In this document: in pieces, positions 8,863-16,029 of the stretch
Layout: every line of letters starts with the position of its first letter
Position numbering within the stretch: position 1 is the stretch's first letter
Origin: Candidatus Poribacteria bacterium
Lineage (GTDB): Bacteria > Abyssobacteria > SURF-5
Assembly (NCBI GenBank): GCA_016215705.1
Contig: JACRIR010000125.1
Coordinates: forward strand, 1 to 27,890
Length of the DNA stretch: 27,890 nucleotides
Direction of reading: 5' to 3'
Program-made: the position numbers and the translations under genes
Notes under the pieces: generated by a model
What the model was told of the DNA's origin: nothing
Database searches by the model: none
What the model saw: the letters and a program-made list of their open reading frames with translations, nothing else

Positions 8863-9921
8863 ATGGCTGCCGAGATTGACAAATTCCTGACGTTCCTCGT
8901 CGCGAACGAGGGGTCGGACTTGATGCTCGCCTCAGGCTCGAAGCCGATGATGCGGGTCCATGGCGATCTGTTTGCGCTCGATTTCGGGAGGGATAGCTCG
9001 AGTTTGAAGACGGAGACCACCCGGAACCTCATATATGAAATATTGAGCGATGAGCAGGTTCGCCGATTCGAGCGCTCGGGCGACCTCGATTTCGCATATG
9101 AAGTGCCCGACTGCGCCCGGTTCCGGTGCAACGTGTACAAGCAGACGAAGGGTCTGGGCATCGTGCTCCGCACGATTCCCACTAAGATCAAGACCATCGA
9201 GGAGCTTGGTCTGCCGATAGGCGTCAAGCAATTGGCGCGTTCGACGCGCGGATTCATCCTCGTGACGGGCCCAACCGGCAGCGGCAAGACGACCACGCTC
9301 GCCGCGATCATCGACCTTATAAACCGTGAGCGGCACAGCCACATCGTGACTATCGAGGAACCGATCGAGTACGTCCACAGGAGCATACGGTCGCTGATAA
9401 CTCAGCGCGAGGTAGGGCTGCACACCCACAGCTTCAAGGCGGCGTTGCGCAGCGCCGTGAGGCAGGACCCTGACATAATACTTGTCGGCGAGATGCGAGA
9501 CCTCGACACCATCGCGATGGCGCTCACGACCGCTGAGATGGGCGCGCTTGTGTTTGGCACACTCCACACCACGAGCGCCGCCAAGACGATCAACCGGATA
9601 GTCGACGTGTTCCCTTTTGAGGAGCGCAATCGGATTCGGGCGTTGCTCGCCGAGGCGCTGACAGGCGTCGTCGCACAGCAACTGGTGCAACGGTCCGACA
9701 AGAAGGGGCGCGTGGCAGTCGCTGAAATACTCGTGGGCACATCGGCAATCTCCAACACGATCAGGGAAGGGAAGATCGAGCAAATGGTCTCACTAATGGA
9801 GACCGGCAAGAAATACGGGATGCAGATGCTTGATGAACACCTGATGCAGCTTGTTCAGCAGTGCGTCATTACGCCTGCCGCCGCGCGCAAACTCGCCGGC
9901 AATAAGGCGCTGTTTGCATGA
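8863..9921 (+). CDS. PilT-type pilus retraction ATPase, second of two
   Basis: This is a paralogue of the gene just upstream with the same overall architecture in 352 residues. The Walker A is the standard GPTGSGKT (136-143). The Walker B region is DIILVGEMRDLDTIAMAL (204-221). In the His box the usual first histidine is alanine (GALVFGTLHT, 227-236), while the TLHT histidine is kept. The first copy keeps both. The N-terminal PAS-like part (SDLMLASGSKPMMRVHGDL) is clear. The ATG at 8863 has no strong Shine-Dalgarno site. Neighbouring tandem PilT/PilU-type ATPases often share work, one main motor and one helper that works through it; which is which here cannot be told. Confidence 0.93.
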   Translation: MAAEIDKFLTFLVANEGSDLMLASGSKPMMRVHGDLFALDFGRDSSSLKTETTRNLIYEILSDEQVRRFERSGDLDFAYEVPDCARFRCNVYKQTKGLGIVLRTIPTKIKTIEELGLPIGVKQLARSTRGFILVTGPTGSGKTTTLAAIIDLINRERHSHIVTIEEPIEYVHRSIRSLITQREVGLHTHSFKAALRSAVRQDPDIILVGEMRDLDTIAMALTTAEMGALVFGTLHTTSAAKTINRIVDVFPFEERNRIRALLAEALTGVVAQQLVQRSDKKGRVAVAEILVGTSAISNTIREGKIEQMVSLMETGKKYGMQMLDEHLMQLVQQCVITPAAARKLAGNKALFA

Positions 9922-9978
9922 AAGAAGACGAAAGGGAAGGACAGCCCGATAGAAGGGCGCTGACTTTCGTCTTGTGGT

Positions 9979-10293
9979 TCAGGTTCTTCTCGAAAACCGA
10001 ACATCGCTGATATCCGCCGGTTTTTCGCGTTCGTGCTTTCTTGAGCCCATCCGCATCTCCATAGACACGTCATCAAAATCAAAATCCTTCGGCAAGGTCA
10101 CTATTTCCGTCACCTGCTCCTTCGGGACCGAGATGACCTTCGGCTCAATGATGTAAGTGTCCTCGTCCTCCGTATAGTTTACGACTTTGCCTATCACGAT
10201 GAGTTCCCTCAGGCCGGCGCCGCCTGCATCGCCGGCGCTCGCGTTACCGCCCACGGTCAGCCGCATCCGCACCAAGTCGCCTTTCGATATCAT
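9979..10293 (-). CDS. Small acidic protein of unknown function
   Basis: I do not recognise this 104-residue protein. It has no signal peptide or membrane segment. The N-terminus MISKGDLVRMRLTVGG and the strand pattern LRELIVIGKVVNYTEDEDTYIIEPKVISVPKEQV suggest a small beta-rich barrel, followed by an acidic stretch (DFDFDDVSMEM) and a basic tail. It is likely to be a real gene because AGGAG stands eight bases before the ATG and a TTGACA-N18-TATAAT promoter lies directly upstream. It converges on the second PilT gene and diverges from the metallo-beta-lactamase gene at 10551. A role cannot be inferred. Confidence 0.8.
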   Translation of the reverse strand: MISKGDLVRMRLTVGGNASAGDAGGAGLRELIVIGKVVNYTEDEDTYIIEPKVISVPKEQVTEIVTLPKDFDFDDVSMEMRMGSRKHEREKPADISDVRFSRRT

Positions 10294-10337
10294 AGTTTCG
10301 CTCCTAATATACCTATGTCTATTTGTGACACAGACAG

Positions 10338-10367
10338 ATTATAGGTCGCACCGGAAAGAAGTGTCAA
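10338..10367 (-). promoter_or_regulatory. Consensus promoter for the small unknown gene
   Basis: Read on the minus strand: TTGACA (10362-10367), 18 bases, TATAAT (10338-10343). Both boxes match the sigma-70 consensus. The leader to the ATG at 10293 is about 40 bases. Confidence 0.8.
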
Positions 10368-10463
10368 TAAATCGGCGCCAAAGAAAGTGGTGTTCTTGTT
10401 AGGATAGATGGTTGGACGATTCATTCCACTGAGGCAATACGTGAGAGAGCGTGGCTTGTTTCT

Positions 10464-10493
10464 TTGACATGGTTTTCGGAGCGGTGTTATAAT
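10464..10493 (+). promoter_or_regulatory. Consensus promoter for the shortened metallo-beta-lactamase gene
   Basis: TTGACA (10464-10469), 18 bases, TATAAT (10488-10493). Transcription would start near 10500, about 50 bases before the ATG at 10551. With the promoter at 10338-10367 it makes a divergent pair roughly 100 bases apart. Confidence 0.8.
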
Positions 10494-10550
10494 CCGGCGC
10501 ATGGCAGGCGAAAGCAGCAAGGGGTTTGGGGTTTGGGGTGAAGAACCAAA

Positions 10551-11120
10551 ATGATAGAAGTGGCCGAAGGCGTATTTTGTGAAACGGGGTGGGAAGGCGC
10601 GAATGTAAGCGCGATCGTGACGAGTGAGGGTGTTGTGCTGGTGGACAGCCCGATGCTGCCGCGAGACGCGCGGGAATGGAAGAGGCAGCTTTCGCGGGTG
10701 TCGGACAAGCCGCCCATATTTCTCATAAACACGGACTATCATTTCGATCACATGATGACGGACTGTCTGCTGTGTGACCGTGTGATCGCTCACATGCTGG
10801 CCGAGCCTGCTTTTGCCGCGCAGGACTCTGAGGTCTTCACACAAATGGTAAGCGTGTTTTTCCCCGATATCGACGCCGAAATGCGCCGCGAAGTAGAGGA
10901 ACTCAAGCCGGTCTTTCCTTTCTTGACTTTCAGCCAGACTCTTGCGCTCAACTTAGGCTCGAGACGGGTCGAAATAATGCATGTGGGCGGTCATACGCCC
11001 GCCACTTCTGTCGTTTACCTGCCGGATGATGCCATACTTCTTACGGGAGACGTTCACGTTCACGACCGGGTTAGGGGTTGGAAGAAAAGAAGCTTGGGTG
11101 CAATCGACTTCAGGTCTTGA
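10551..11120 (+). CDS. Metallo-beta-lactamase-fold protein, C-terminally shortened
   Basis: This is a metal-hydrolase relative with substrate unknown. The 189 residues cover the first half of the fold. They include DYHFDH at 62-67 (an aspartate replaces the first histidine of the usual HxHxDH), H148 in GGHTP and D167 in LLTGDVHVHD. The last part, which would bring the final metal-binding histidine and the closing helices, is missing. After HDR the sequence becomes low-complexity (VRGWKKRSLGAIDFRS) and stops. No continuation is visible in the other frames, and only 64 bases remain before the next gene. It is either a decayed gene or a shortened protein. A strong promoter still stands in front. 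Family certain, activity doubtful. Confidence 0.75.
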   Translation: MIEVAEGVFCETGWEGANVSAIVTSEGVVLVDSPMLPRDAREWKRQLSRVSDKPPIFLINTDYHFDHMMTDCLLCDRVIAHMLAEPAFAAQDSEVFTQMVSVFFPDIDAEMRREVEELKPVFPFLTFSQTLALNLGSRRVEIMHVGGHTPATSVVYLPDDAILLTGDVHVHDRVRGWKKRSLGAIDFRS

Positions 11121-11184
11121 TTGAGAAGAAGAGTCGGATTGCGAACGGCGCGGATCAGGGACGAATAGCGCGAATCAGGAAACA

Positions 11185-11658
11185 ATGAAGAACGATTCTC
11201 ACATCAGTGCTCTATGGCCGCCGGCGGTTGTGGCGCTCATCATTTTATATATATTGAGCCCGGTTGATCTTGTGCCGGGTGTGTTCGTAGGGTGGGTCGA
11301 CGACTTGCTTTCCGGCATTTTGCTTGTGTGGTTTCTTACGAGTTGGCTGCCCAGAAATCGCCACAGAATATATGGAAGGAGGTCCGCTTCGCAGTCCGCG
11401 GACGCTGACGGGGATTGGCGCGCGAGCGGCGAGGGTGAGGCGGCCGCGCAAGGCGGCAAACCGGAATTTGACCCGTTTCAGATTCTCAATATAAGGAGAG
11501 GGGCGTCGCTGAACGACATCAAGCATGCGTACCGGGAGATGCTTATGAAATACCATCCCGACAGGGTGGCCCATTTGGGAAGCGAGTTTCAGCAACTGGC
11601 GCACAACAAGGTGATCGAGATTCGGAAAGCGTACGAGACGCTTTGCGGAAAGGGATGA
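11185..11658 (+). CDS. DUF1232 membrane segment fused to a C-terminal J domain
   Basis: This is a membrane-anchored co-chaperone candidate of 157 residues. Residues about 10-50 match the DUF1232 (YkvA-like) pattern: ALIILYILSPVDLVPGVFVGWVDDLL, one or two membrane segments with the conserved SPVDLVP and DD. A charged, Ala/Gly-rich linker follows (about 60-90). The J domain starts near FDPFQILNIRRGAS and contains the HPD tripeptide (YHPDRVAH) needed to stimulate Hsp70. Its end lies at the C-terminus, as in DjlA. It could recruit DnaK to the inner membrane; the dnaK gene is about 8.5 kb away in this window. The ATG at 11185 lacks a strong Shine-Dalgarno site. The domain reading is good, but the partner is inferred. 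Confidence 0.85.
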   Translation: MKNDSHISALWPPAVVALIILYILSPVDLVPGVFVGWVDDLLSGILLVWFLTSWLPRNRHRIYGRRSASQSADADGDWRASGEGEAAAQGGKPEFDPFQILNIRRGASLNDIKHAYREMLMKYHPDRVAHLGSEFQQLAHNKVIEIRKAYETLCGKG

Positions 11659-11755
11659 GGGGAGGGTAAAGGCGAAAGGGAATCTGAAGCGCAAGGCGTC
11701 TAAAGTGAGCTGAAGTACGGAGTTAAAGGCGAAAAGAGTGGGATTCAAGGGAGCA
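11655..11755. repeat. Purine-rich AAAGGCGAAAGG tract
   Basis: The spacer after the J-domain gene contains GTAAAGGCGAAAGGGAA and, further on, GTTAAAGGCGAAAAGAG. It resembles the tracts at 8652 and 27820. Confidence 0.45.
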
Positions 11756-11805
11756 GTTTGAGTGAGTAGTGGTCCGGAATGAGAATTGGTGGAGGGATTC
11801 AAAAT

Positions 11806-12165
11806 ATGGCGCCTTTTTGTCCGAATTGCCGGAGTGAATACGAGCAGGAAGTCGAAAGATGTTCTGAATGTGACTCTCCTCTTGTCGAGCAGCTTGCGCC
11901 GGAGAACCCGGATGCCGAGCCGAGGATACCGCTCGTCGAGGTTTATGAGGCCAGCGGCGACAGAGAGGCGCTCGTCATCAAGGGGTTGCTCGAGAGCGAA
12001 GGCATAATGTGCTCGCTCAGCTCGGATGTCCCTCACTCGGTGATACCTGTGAACATCGACGGACTGGGGACAGTGAGAATAACGGTTTCGCAAAGGGACG
12101 CGGATCGGGCCAAGGAGATCATTTCCGTCTACAGAATGGAGAACGGCGCGGGAGAAGAGCTTTGA
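11806..12165 (+). CDS. Zinc-ribbon protein with DUF2007 domain
   Basis: This is a small protein of about 119 residues. The N-terminus has two CxxC pairs (FCPNC and RCSEC) forming a zinc ribbon. The rest fits the DUF2007 signal-transduction-like fold: VEVYEASGDREALVIKGLLESEGIMCSLSSD followed by TVRITVSQRDADRAKEIIS. The ATG at 11806 is chosen over one nine codons earlier because GGAGGG (11791-11796) stands nine bases before it and the zinc ribbon begins at once. The HD-GYP gene starts six bases after its stop, so the two are translated from one message. DUF2007 proteins are thought to bind small ligands or partners, but the function is not established. No catalytic residues are visible. Confidence 0.82.
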   Translation: MAPFCPNCRSEYEQEVERCSECDSPLVEQLAPENPDAEPRIPLVEVYEASGDREALVIKGLLESEGIMCSLSSDVPHSVIPVNIDGLGTVRITVSQRDADRAKEIISVYRMENGAGEEL

Positions 12166-12171
12166 AGAAGA

Positions 12172-13155
12172 ATGGTTTCACAGGTTGACATGCCGGAATC
12201 CAGCTTGCAGAAGAAGTTTTTGGTCCTCATCGTTGATGATCATAAGCTCAGCCGCGAGTTATTCAAGGCTTATTTGACCGGCGCTGGTTATGACACGGTA
12301 GAGGCTAAGAACGGCGAGGATGCTTTGTCCAAGCTGAAGGAATATTCACCTGACGTGGTGGTCCTTGACATTGTCATGCCGGTGCTCGACGGCTACGAGG
12401 TGTGCCGGAGGATCAAAGAGGACCCCCGGACGACGTTGCTTCCGGTCATCATGGTCACGGGACTCGATGACTTCGAGGCAAAGATGAAGGCGCTTGCTCT
12501 CGGGGCCGATGATTACATAAACAAGCCGCTGAACGAGCAAGAGCTTCTCATGCGGGTGAGCAACCACCTCCGAATAAAGCAGCTTACCGATCAGCTTGAG
12601 AGCGCCGAAAACGTTATCATAACCCTCATTGGCGCGGTTGAGGCGAAGGACCCTTACACCCGGGGGCATTCCGAGCGTGTGGCGGAGTACTCGTGCAAGC
12701 TTGGCCGGAAGGCGGCTCTGAACGCACACGAACTACAGGTTCTAAGGCGAGCGGCCCTGCTGCACGACGTGGGAAAAATCGGGGTCGACGACGCCATTAT
12801 TCGTTCGCGGACGAAACTTACCACCGAGCAGTTGGAAAAGGTTCAAGACCATCCTTCCATTGGAATCGACATAATCAGGTCGCTGTCGTCCCTTTCTGAT
12901 GTGTTCGAGGTCATCGAGAGCCATCATGAGCGCTTTGACGGCGCCGGATATCCGGGAAGACTTGCGCGCGAGGATATTCCGATTGCGGCGCGAATCATAG
13001 CCGTCGCTGACACGTTCGACGCGCTGACGACGGATCGTCCCTACCGCAGGGCGGTCGGTGTGGAAGAAGCATTCAAAGAGATGCGCCAGAGCGCGCGTAC
13101 GGGTCAACTCGACCCGAAACTTGTCGAGGAATTCATAGAAGCGATGAGCCTCTAG
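12172..13155 (+). CDS. Response regulator with HD-GYP cyclic-di-GMP phosphodiesterase domain
   Basis: This is a two-component output protein of 327 residues that would hydrolyse c-di-GMP when phosphorylated. The receiver domain (about 15-135) has LIVDDH with acidic residues near 22-23, the phospho-acceptor D66 in VVLDIVMP and K118 in NKPL. The HD-GYP domain (about 145-325) has HDVGKIG with H198/D199, H227 in DHPS, HHERFDGAGYPG at 251-262 and DTFDALTTDRPYR. All metal-binding positions look intact, so an active enzyme is likely. A second ATG at 12190 is an alternative start. The gene is coupled to the DUF2007 gene upstream. The nearest kinase, at 17702-20320, is not adjacent. Because PilT genes are near, control of twitching is plausible but not shown. 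Confidence 0.95.
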   Translation: MVSQVDMPESSLQKKFLVLIVDDHKLSRELFKAYLTGAGYDTVEAKNGEDALSKLKEYSPDVVVLDIVMPVLDGYEVCRRIKEDPRTTLLPVIMVTGLDDFEAKMKALALGADDYINKPLNEQELLMRVSNHLRIKQLTDQLESAENVIITLIGAVEAKDPYTRGHSERVAEYSCKLGRKAALNAHELQVLRRAALLHDVGKIGVDDAIIRSRTKLTTEQLEKVQDHPSIGIDIIRSLSSLSDVFEVIESHHERFDGAGYPGRLAREDIPIAARIIAVADTFDALTTDRPYRRAVGVEEAFKEMRQSARTGQLDPKLVEEFIEAMSL

Positions 13156-13203
13156 TGGTTTCCGTTCATCATTGCGGTCATCCCGATACTCATTAGATTT
13201 TTC

Positions 13204-13232
13204 TTGACACGTTCAGTCCCTTTTGCTATCAT
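13204..13232 (+). promoter_or_regulatory. Promoter of the nuo operon
   Basis: TTGACA (13204-13209), exactly 17 bases, then TATCAT (13227-13232). It gives a leader of about 90 bases before nuoA. The leader holds a small hairpin, TGCGAA-TTTG-TTCGCA (13269-13284), followed by TGGGTTTTT. That hairpin could pause or attenuate transcription. Confidence 0.75.
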
Positions 13233-13268
13233 ACTTTCGTATTCTGTCCTTCACCCCGAAGAACGCAT

Positions 13269-13294
13269 GTGCGAATTTGTTCGCATGGGTTTTT
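13269..13294 (+). promoter_or_regulatory. Leader hairpin before nuoA
   Basis: A 6-bp perfect stem TGCGAA/TTCGCA with a four-base loop lies between the promoter and nuoA and is followed by TGGG and a run of five Ts. It looks like a weak terminator or attenuator. The Shine-Dalgarno AGGAG of nuoA is downstream at 13311-13315. Confidence 0.4.
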
Positions 13295-13329
13295 GACCAT
13301 AGCATAATTCAGGAGAAAAGCGCGGCTCT

Positions 13330-13683
13330 ATGAGTGTGTATACGCCCATCTTTGCAATGTTCCTTGTGGCTTTTGCCATAGGACTCGGATTTCTGGCGGT
13401 TGCAACCTTCCTCGGCCCGAAGCGGCTATCGAAAGAAAAACTTGACCCATTCGACTGCGGCAACCCGCCGTTGGGCACGCCTCGCGTGCCCGTATCGATC
13501 AAATACTACGTTGTGGCCATACTGTTCATCCTCTTCGACGTCGAAGTGGTTTATTTGTATGTATGGGCGATAATATTCAAAGATCTGGGTCTGTTCGGCT
13601 TCGTTGAGATGCTGGTTTTCATTCTCATCGTGGTCGGCGGACTTGCATATGTTTGGAGAAAAGGGGCGCTGGAATGGAAATAG
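13330..13683 (+). CDS. nuoA: NADH-quinone oxidoreductase subunit A
   Basis: This is a small membrane subunit of complex I at the junction of the arms, near the quinone site. The 117 residues contain three membrane segments (about 7-30, 60-82 and 88-108). The conserved loop KLDPFDCGNPPLGTPRVPVSIKYYVVAILFILFDVEVVYLYVWA carries the cysteine and acidic residues typical of NuoA/ND3. The ATG at 13330 is preceded by AGGAG at a rather long distance (14 bases). It is the first gene of the operon and its end overlaps nuoB. Confidence 0.97.
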   Translation: MSVYTPIFAMFLVAFAIGLGFLAVATFLGPKRLSKEKLDPFDCGNPPLGTPRVPVSIKYYVVAILFILFDVEVVYLYVWAIIFKDLGLFGFVEMLVFILIVVGGLAYVWRKGALEWK

Positions 13684-14156
13684 GATCACCGCCTAGCGGA
13701 AACATCATCACGACGCGATTAGACAAGATAGTCAACTGGGGTCGCAAGTGGTCTTTCTTTTGTTACCCGTTCGTCACGGCGTGTTGCGGGATGGAATACA
13801 TGTCGACGGCTGCATCGCACTACGACATTGCGCGTTTCGGCGCCGAGTTCCCCCGGTTCTCGCCGCGCCAGGCGGATTTGATGCTCGTAGTGGGGACCAT
13901 ATGCCACAAGCTGGCGCCCGTAGTCAAGCTGGTGCACGAGCAGATGTGCGAGCCCAAGTGGGTTATTGCAGTCGGCGCGTGCGCGTGTTCCGGCGGGTTC
14001 TACCGCAATTACTCGGTTGTGCAAGGGGTTGACAGGATAATCCCGGTTGACGTATACGTGACCGGTTGTCCGCCGCGGCCAGAGGCTTTTCTGGACGGCA
14101 TCATGAAGATGCAGGCGAAAGTGGACACCGAGAGCATGTTTCAGCGCAGAAATTGA
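13674..14156 (+). CDS. nuoB: NADH-quinone oxidoreductase subunit B
   Basis: This subunit carries iron-sulfur cluster N2, which passes electrons to quinone. The 160 residues have the N2 ligands in place: the CC pair at 37-38 (TACCGMEYM), C103 in VGACACSGGFY and C132 in VTGCPPRPEA. An extra cysteine stands at 105, where many homologues have asparagine or methionine. The ATG at 13674 lies inside the last codons of nuoA (10-base overlap), which indicates translational coupling; an upstream TTG at 13653 is less likely. A long palindrome follows the stop codon. Confidence 0.97.
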   Translation: MEIGSPPSGNIITTRLDKIVNWGRKWSFFCYPFVTACCGMEYMSTAASHYDIARFGAEFPRFSPRQADLMLVVGTICHKLAPVVKLVHEQMCEPKWVIAVGACACSGGFYRNYSVVQGVDRIIPVDVYVTGCPPRPEAFLDGIMKMQAKVDTESMFQRRN

Positions 14157-14172
14157 CAATATCAAGACGGCT

Positions 14173-14215
14173 CTTAATTCGGGGACACGATGGGGCATCA
14201 TGTCCCCGAATTAAG
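14173..14215. repeat. Long palindrome between nuoB and nuoC, GGGGAC...GTCCCC family
   Basis: The arms CTTAATTCGGGGACA (14173-14187) and TGTCCCCGAATTAAG (14201-14215) are perfectly complementary over 15 bp. Inside, GATG and CATC pair around a GGG loop after one C-A mismatch. An imperfect extra right half follows (GGGGCATGGTGTCC, 14215-14230). Related hairpins lie at 17651-17685 and 23498-23538. It resembles REP-type intergenic elements that can be moved by RAYT transposases; no such gene is in the window. Confidence 0.85.
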
Positions 14216-14260
14216 GGGCATGGTGTCCACAATTGAGAGGCTGTACCTCAAGAGGCTCAG

Positions 14261-14767
14261 ATGGCAGAGAAGAATCCGACAATAAAGAAGCTGCTGGCCA
14301 AGTTTGGCGGCCAGATAGAGGTTGTGGCTTCACCTTTTGACAAGATGGATACGGTGAGGGTCAAGCGCGAGAGCATACTGGACGTGTGCATGTTTCTTAG
14401 AACCGAGGATGATCTCGACTATGACCTGATGCGCGACCTTACGTGTGTGGACTATATACACGAGAAACCGCGTTTCGAGGTCGTTTACCATCTCTACTCG
14501 ATCTACAACGGGCATGAGATAAGGCTAAAGGTTCGATTAGAGGAGCGCGACCCGACGATCGATACGGTGACAAGCGTATGGGTCGGCGCCAATTGGTACG
14601 AGCGTGAGGTTTACGATTTCTATGGAATAAGATTCAATAATCATCCTGACTTGCGGCGGATATTGCTTTACCCGGAATTTGTCGGGCATCCGCTCAGGAA
14701 GGATTATCCGATAGACAGAGAACAACCCCTTTTCGAGGAGCGCAAGGAAACAAAGGGCGTGCGCTGA
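14261..14767 (+). CDS. nuoC: NADH-quinone oxidoreductase subunit C
   Basis: This is a peripheral-arm scaffold subunit packed against NuoD and NuoI. The 168 residues have the family signature: RFEVVYHLYSI near 67, then NWYEREVYDFYGIRFNNHPDLRRILL near 110-135 and GHPLRKDYPID. It is a separate gene, not fused to nuoD as in Escherichia coli. AGAGG lies about five bases before the ATG at 14261. The gene is bracketed by two different palindromes, upstream at 14173 and downstream at 14776. Confidence 0.96.
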   Translation: MAEKNPTIKKLLAKFGGQIEVVASPFDKMDTVRVKRESILDVCMFLRTEDDLDYDLMRDLTCVDYIHEKPRFEVVYHLYSIYNGHEIRLKVRLEERDPTIDTVTSVWVGANWYEREVYDFYGIRFNNHPDLRRILLYPEFVGHPLRKDYPIDREQPLFEERKETKGVR

Positions 14768-14775
14768 TTCTTTGA

Positions 14776-14805
14776 GGGCGCAGTCCCGCCCAGGCGGGAC
14801 GCCCC
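14776..14805. repeat. GC-rich hairpin between nuoC and nuoD
   Basis: GTCCCGCC (14783-14790) pairs perfectly with GGCGGGAC (14793-14800) across a two-base CA step, and GGGCG (14776-14780) can pair with the following GCCCC. There is no T-run, so it is more likely a dispersed palindrome or an mRNA-stability hairpin than a terminator. Confidence 0.65.
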
Positions 14806-14838
14806 TACAAAAGAGAAGGCCGCCCGGCAAGAGCGAAA

Positions 14839-16029
14839 ATGGCTGATCTTACGAAAGAGCTTCATACGGAGTGCATGACGCTGCAGATGGGGCCGTCGCA
14901 TCCGGCGATGCACGGCACCGTCAAAATGATTGTTGACATCGACGGCGAAGAAATCCACAGCGTGAAGCCGGAGGTCGGCTATCTTCACCGTGGCTTCGAG
15001 AAGATGTGCGAGAACAGCACCTACCATCAAGTGATTCCATTCACCGACCGCCTCAACTATGTGTCGCCTTTCATCAACAACGTCGGCTACGCGATGGCAG
15101 TCGAGAAACTGCTCGGGATTGAAGTTCCTGAGCGCTGCAAGTATCTGCGCGTTCTGGCGTGCGAGATATCGCGCATCTCCGACCATCTTACGTGTCTCGG
15201 CGCGAGCGGCATGGAACTGGCGGCTTTTTCCGTGTTGCTGTACAGCATCGAGGCGCGCGAGTGGATGTGGGAGTTGGTGGAAGCGTTGTCGGGTGCGCGC
15301 TTGACGACCACGTGGGCCCGCATCGGCGGTGTCGCTTACGACATGCCTGACGGTTTCGAGCGGAAGGCGCGGGAAGAACTCGAGAAGGTGAAGCGCCTGG
15401 TCGAGGACATGCGCGGGCTGCTCGAGAAGAACAGGATATTCTATGATCGCATGCGCGGCACGGGCGTGCTCGAGGCCAATGATTGCCTCGCATATGGAGT
15501 CACCGGACCGTGTTTGCGGGCAGCGGGCGTTTACTACGACGTTCGCAAGGCGAAACCCTACCTGGTTTATGACCGCCTTGATTTCGAGGTTCCGCTGGGA
15601 AAATCAGGCGACAATTACGACAAGTTTGTTGTTCGCGTTCTCGAAATTTACCAGAGCATAAGAATAATCGAGCAAGCACTCGAGCAGATTCCGGCTGGCC
15701 CGATAGCCGTGGATGATCCGAAGATCACGCTTCCGCCCAAGCAGGAGGTCTACACCTCAATCGGGGCGCTTGTTCATCATTTCAATATTATTGTTAAGGG
15801 GATTCGGCCACCCAAGGGGGAAGCTTACTTTGCGGTGGAGGGTGGAAACGGCGAACTCGGGTTCTATGTCGTTTCCGATGGTTCGGACAAGCCGTGGAAA
15901 TGCCGCTGTCGCGGGCCGTGTTTCCCGATAGTGCAGGCAGTGCCGAAAATGCTTGAAGGCGCGATGGTCGCCGACGTTGTTCCGACGTTCGGAATGGTCA
16001 ATATGATCGGCGGCGAAATGGATAGATGA
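14839..16029 (+). CDS. nuoD: NADH-quinone oxidoreductase subunit D (49-kDa type)
   Basis: This subunit forms the quinone-reduction cavity with NuoB. It is related to the large subunit of [NiFe] hydrogenases but lacks the metal-binding cysteine pairs. The 396 residues are the normal length. The quinone-site motif is MGPSHPAMHG near 17-26; VGYLHRGFEK, NYVSPFINNVGYA and EISRISDHL are typical. The C-terminus has three cysteines, C355, C357 and C361 (KCRCRGPCF), where homologues mostly have Arg/Lys-Pro-Ser/Gly. The ending MIGGEMDR corresponds to the usual GEVDR. A 13-base repeat of its last codons follows the stop. Confidence 0.97.
   Translation: MADLTKELHTECMTLQMGPSHPAMHGTVKMIVDIDGEEIHSVKPEVGYLHRGFEKMCENSTYHQVIPFTDRLNYVSPFINNVGYAMAVEKLLGIEVPERCKYLRVLACEISRISDHLTCLGASGMELAAFSVLLYSIEAREWMWELVEALSGARLTTTWARIGGVAYDMPDGFERKAREELEKVKRLVEDMRGLLEKNRIFYDRMRGTGVLEANDCLAYGVTGPCLRAAGVYYDVRKAKPYLVYDRLDFEVPLGKSGDNYDKFVVRVLEIYQSIRIIEQALEQIPAGPIAVDDPKITLPPKQEVYTSIGALVHHFNIIVKGIRPPKGEAYFAVEGGNGELGFYVVSDGSDKPWKCRCRGPCFPIVQAVPKMLEGAMVADVVPTFGMVNMIGGEMDR

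Noticed and set aside
14839-16029. NuoD as a group 4 [NiFe] hydrogenase large subunit because of its cysteines
   Set aside because: The N-terminal and C-terminal CxxC metal pairs of hydrogenases are missing and the quinone-site motif is present.
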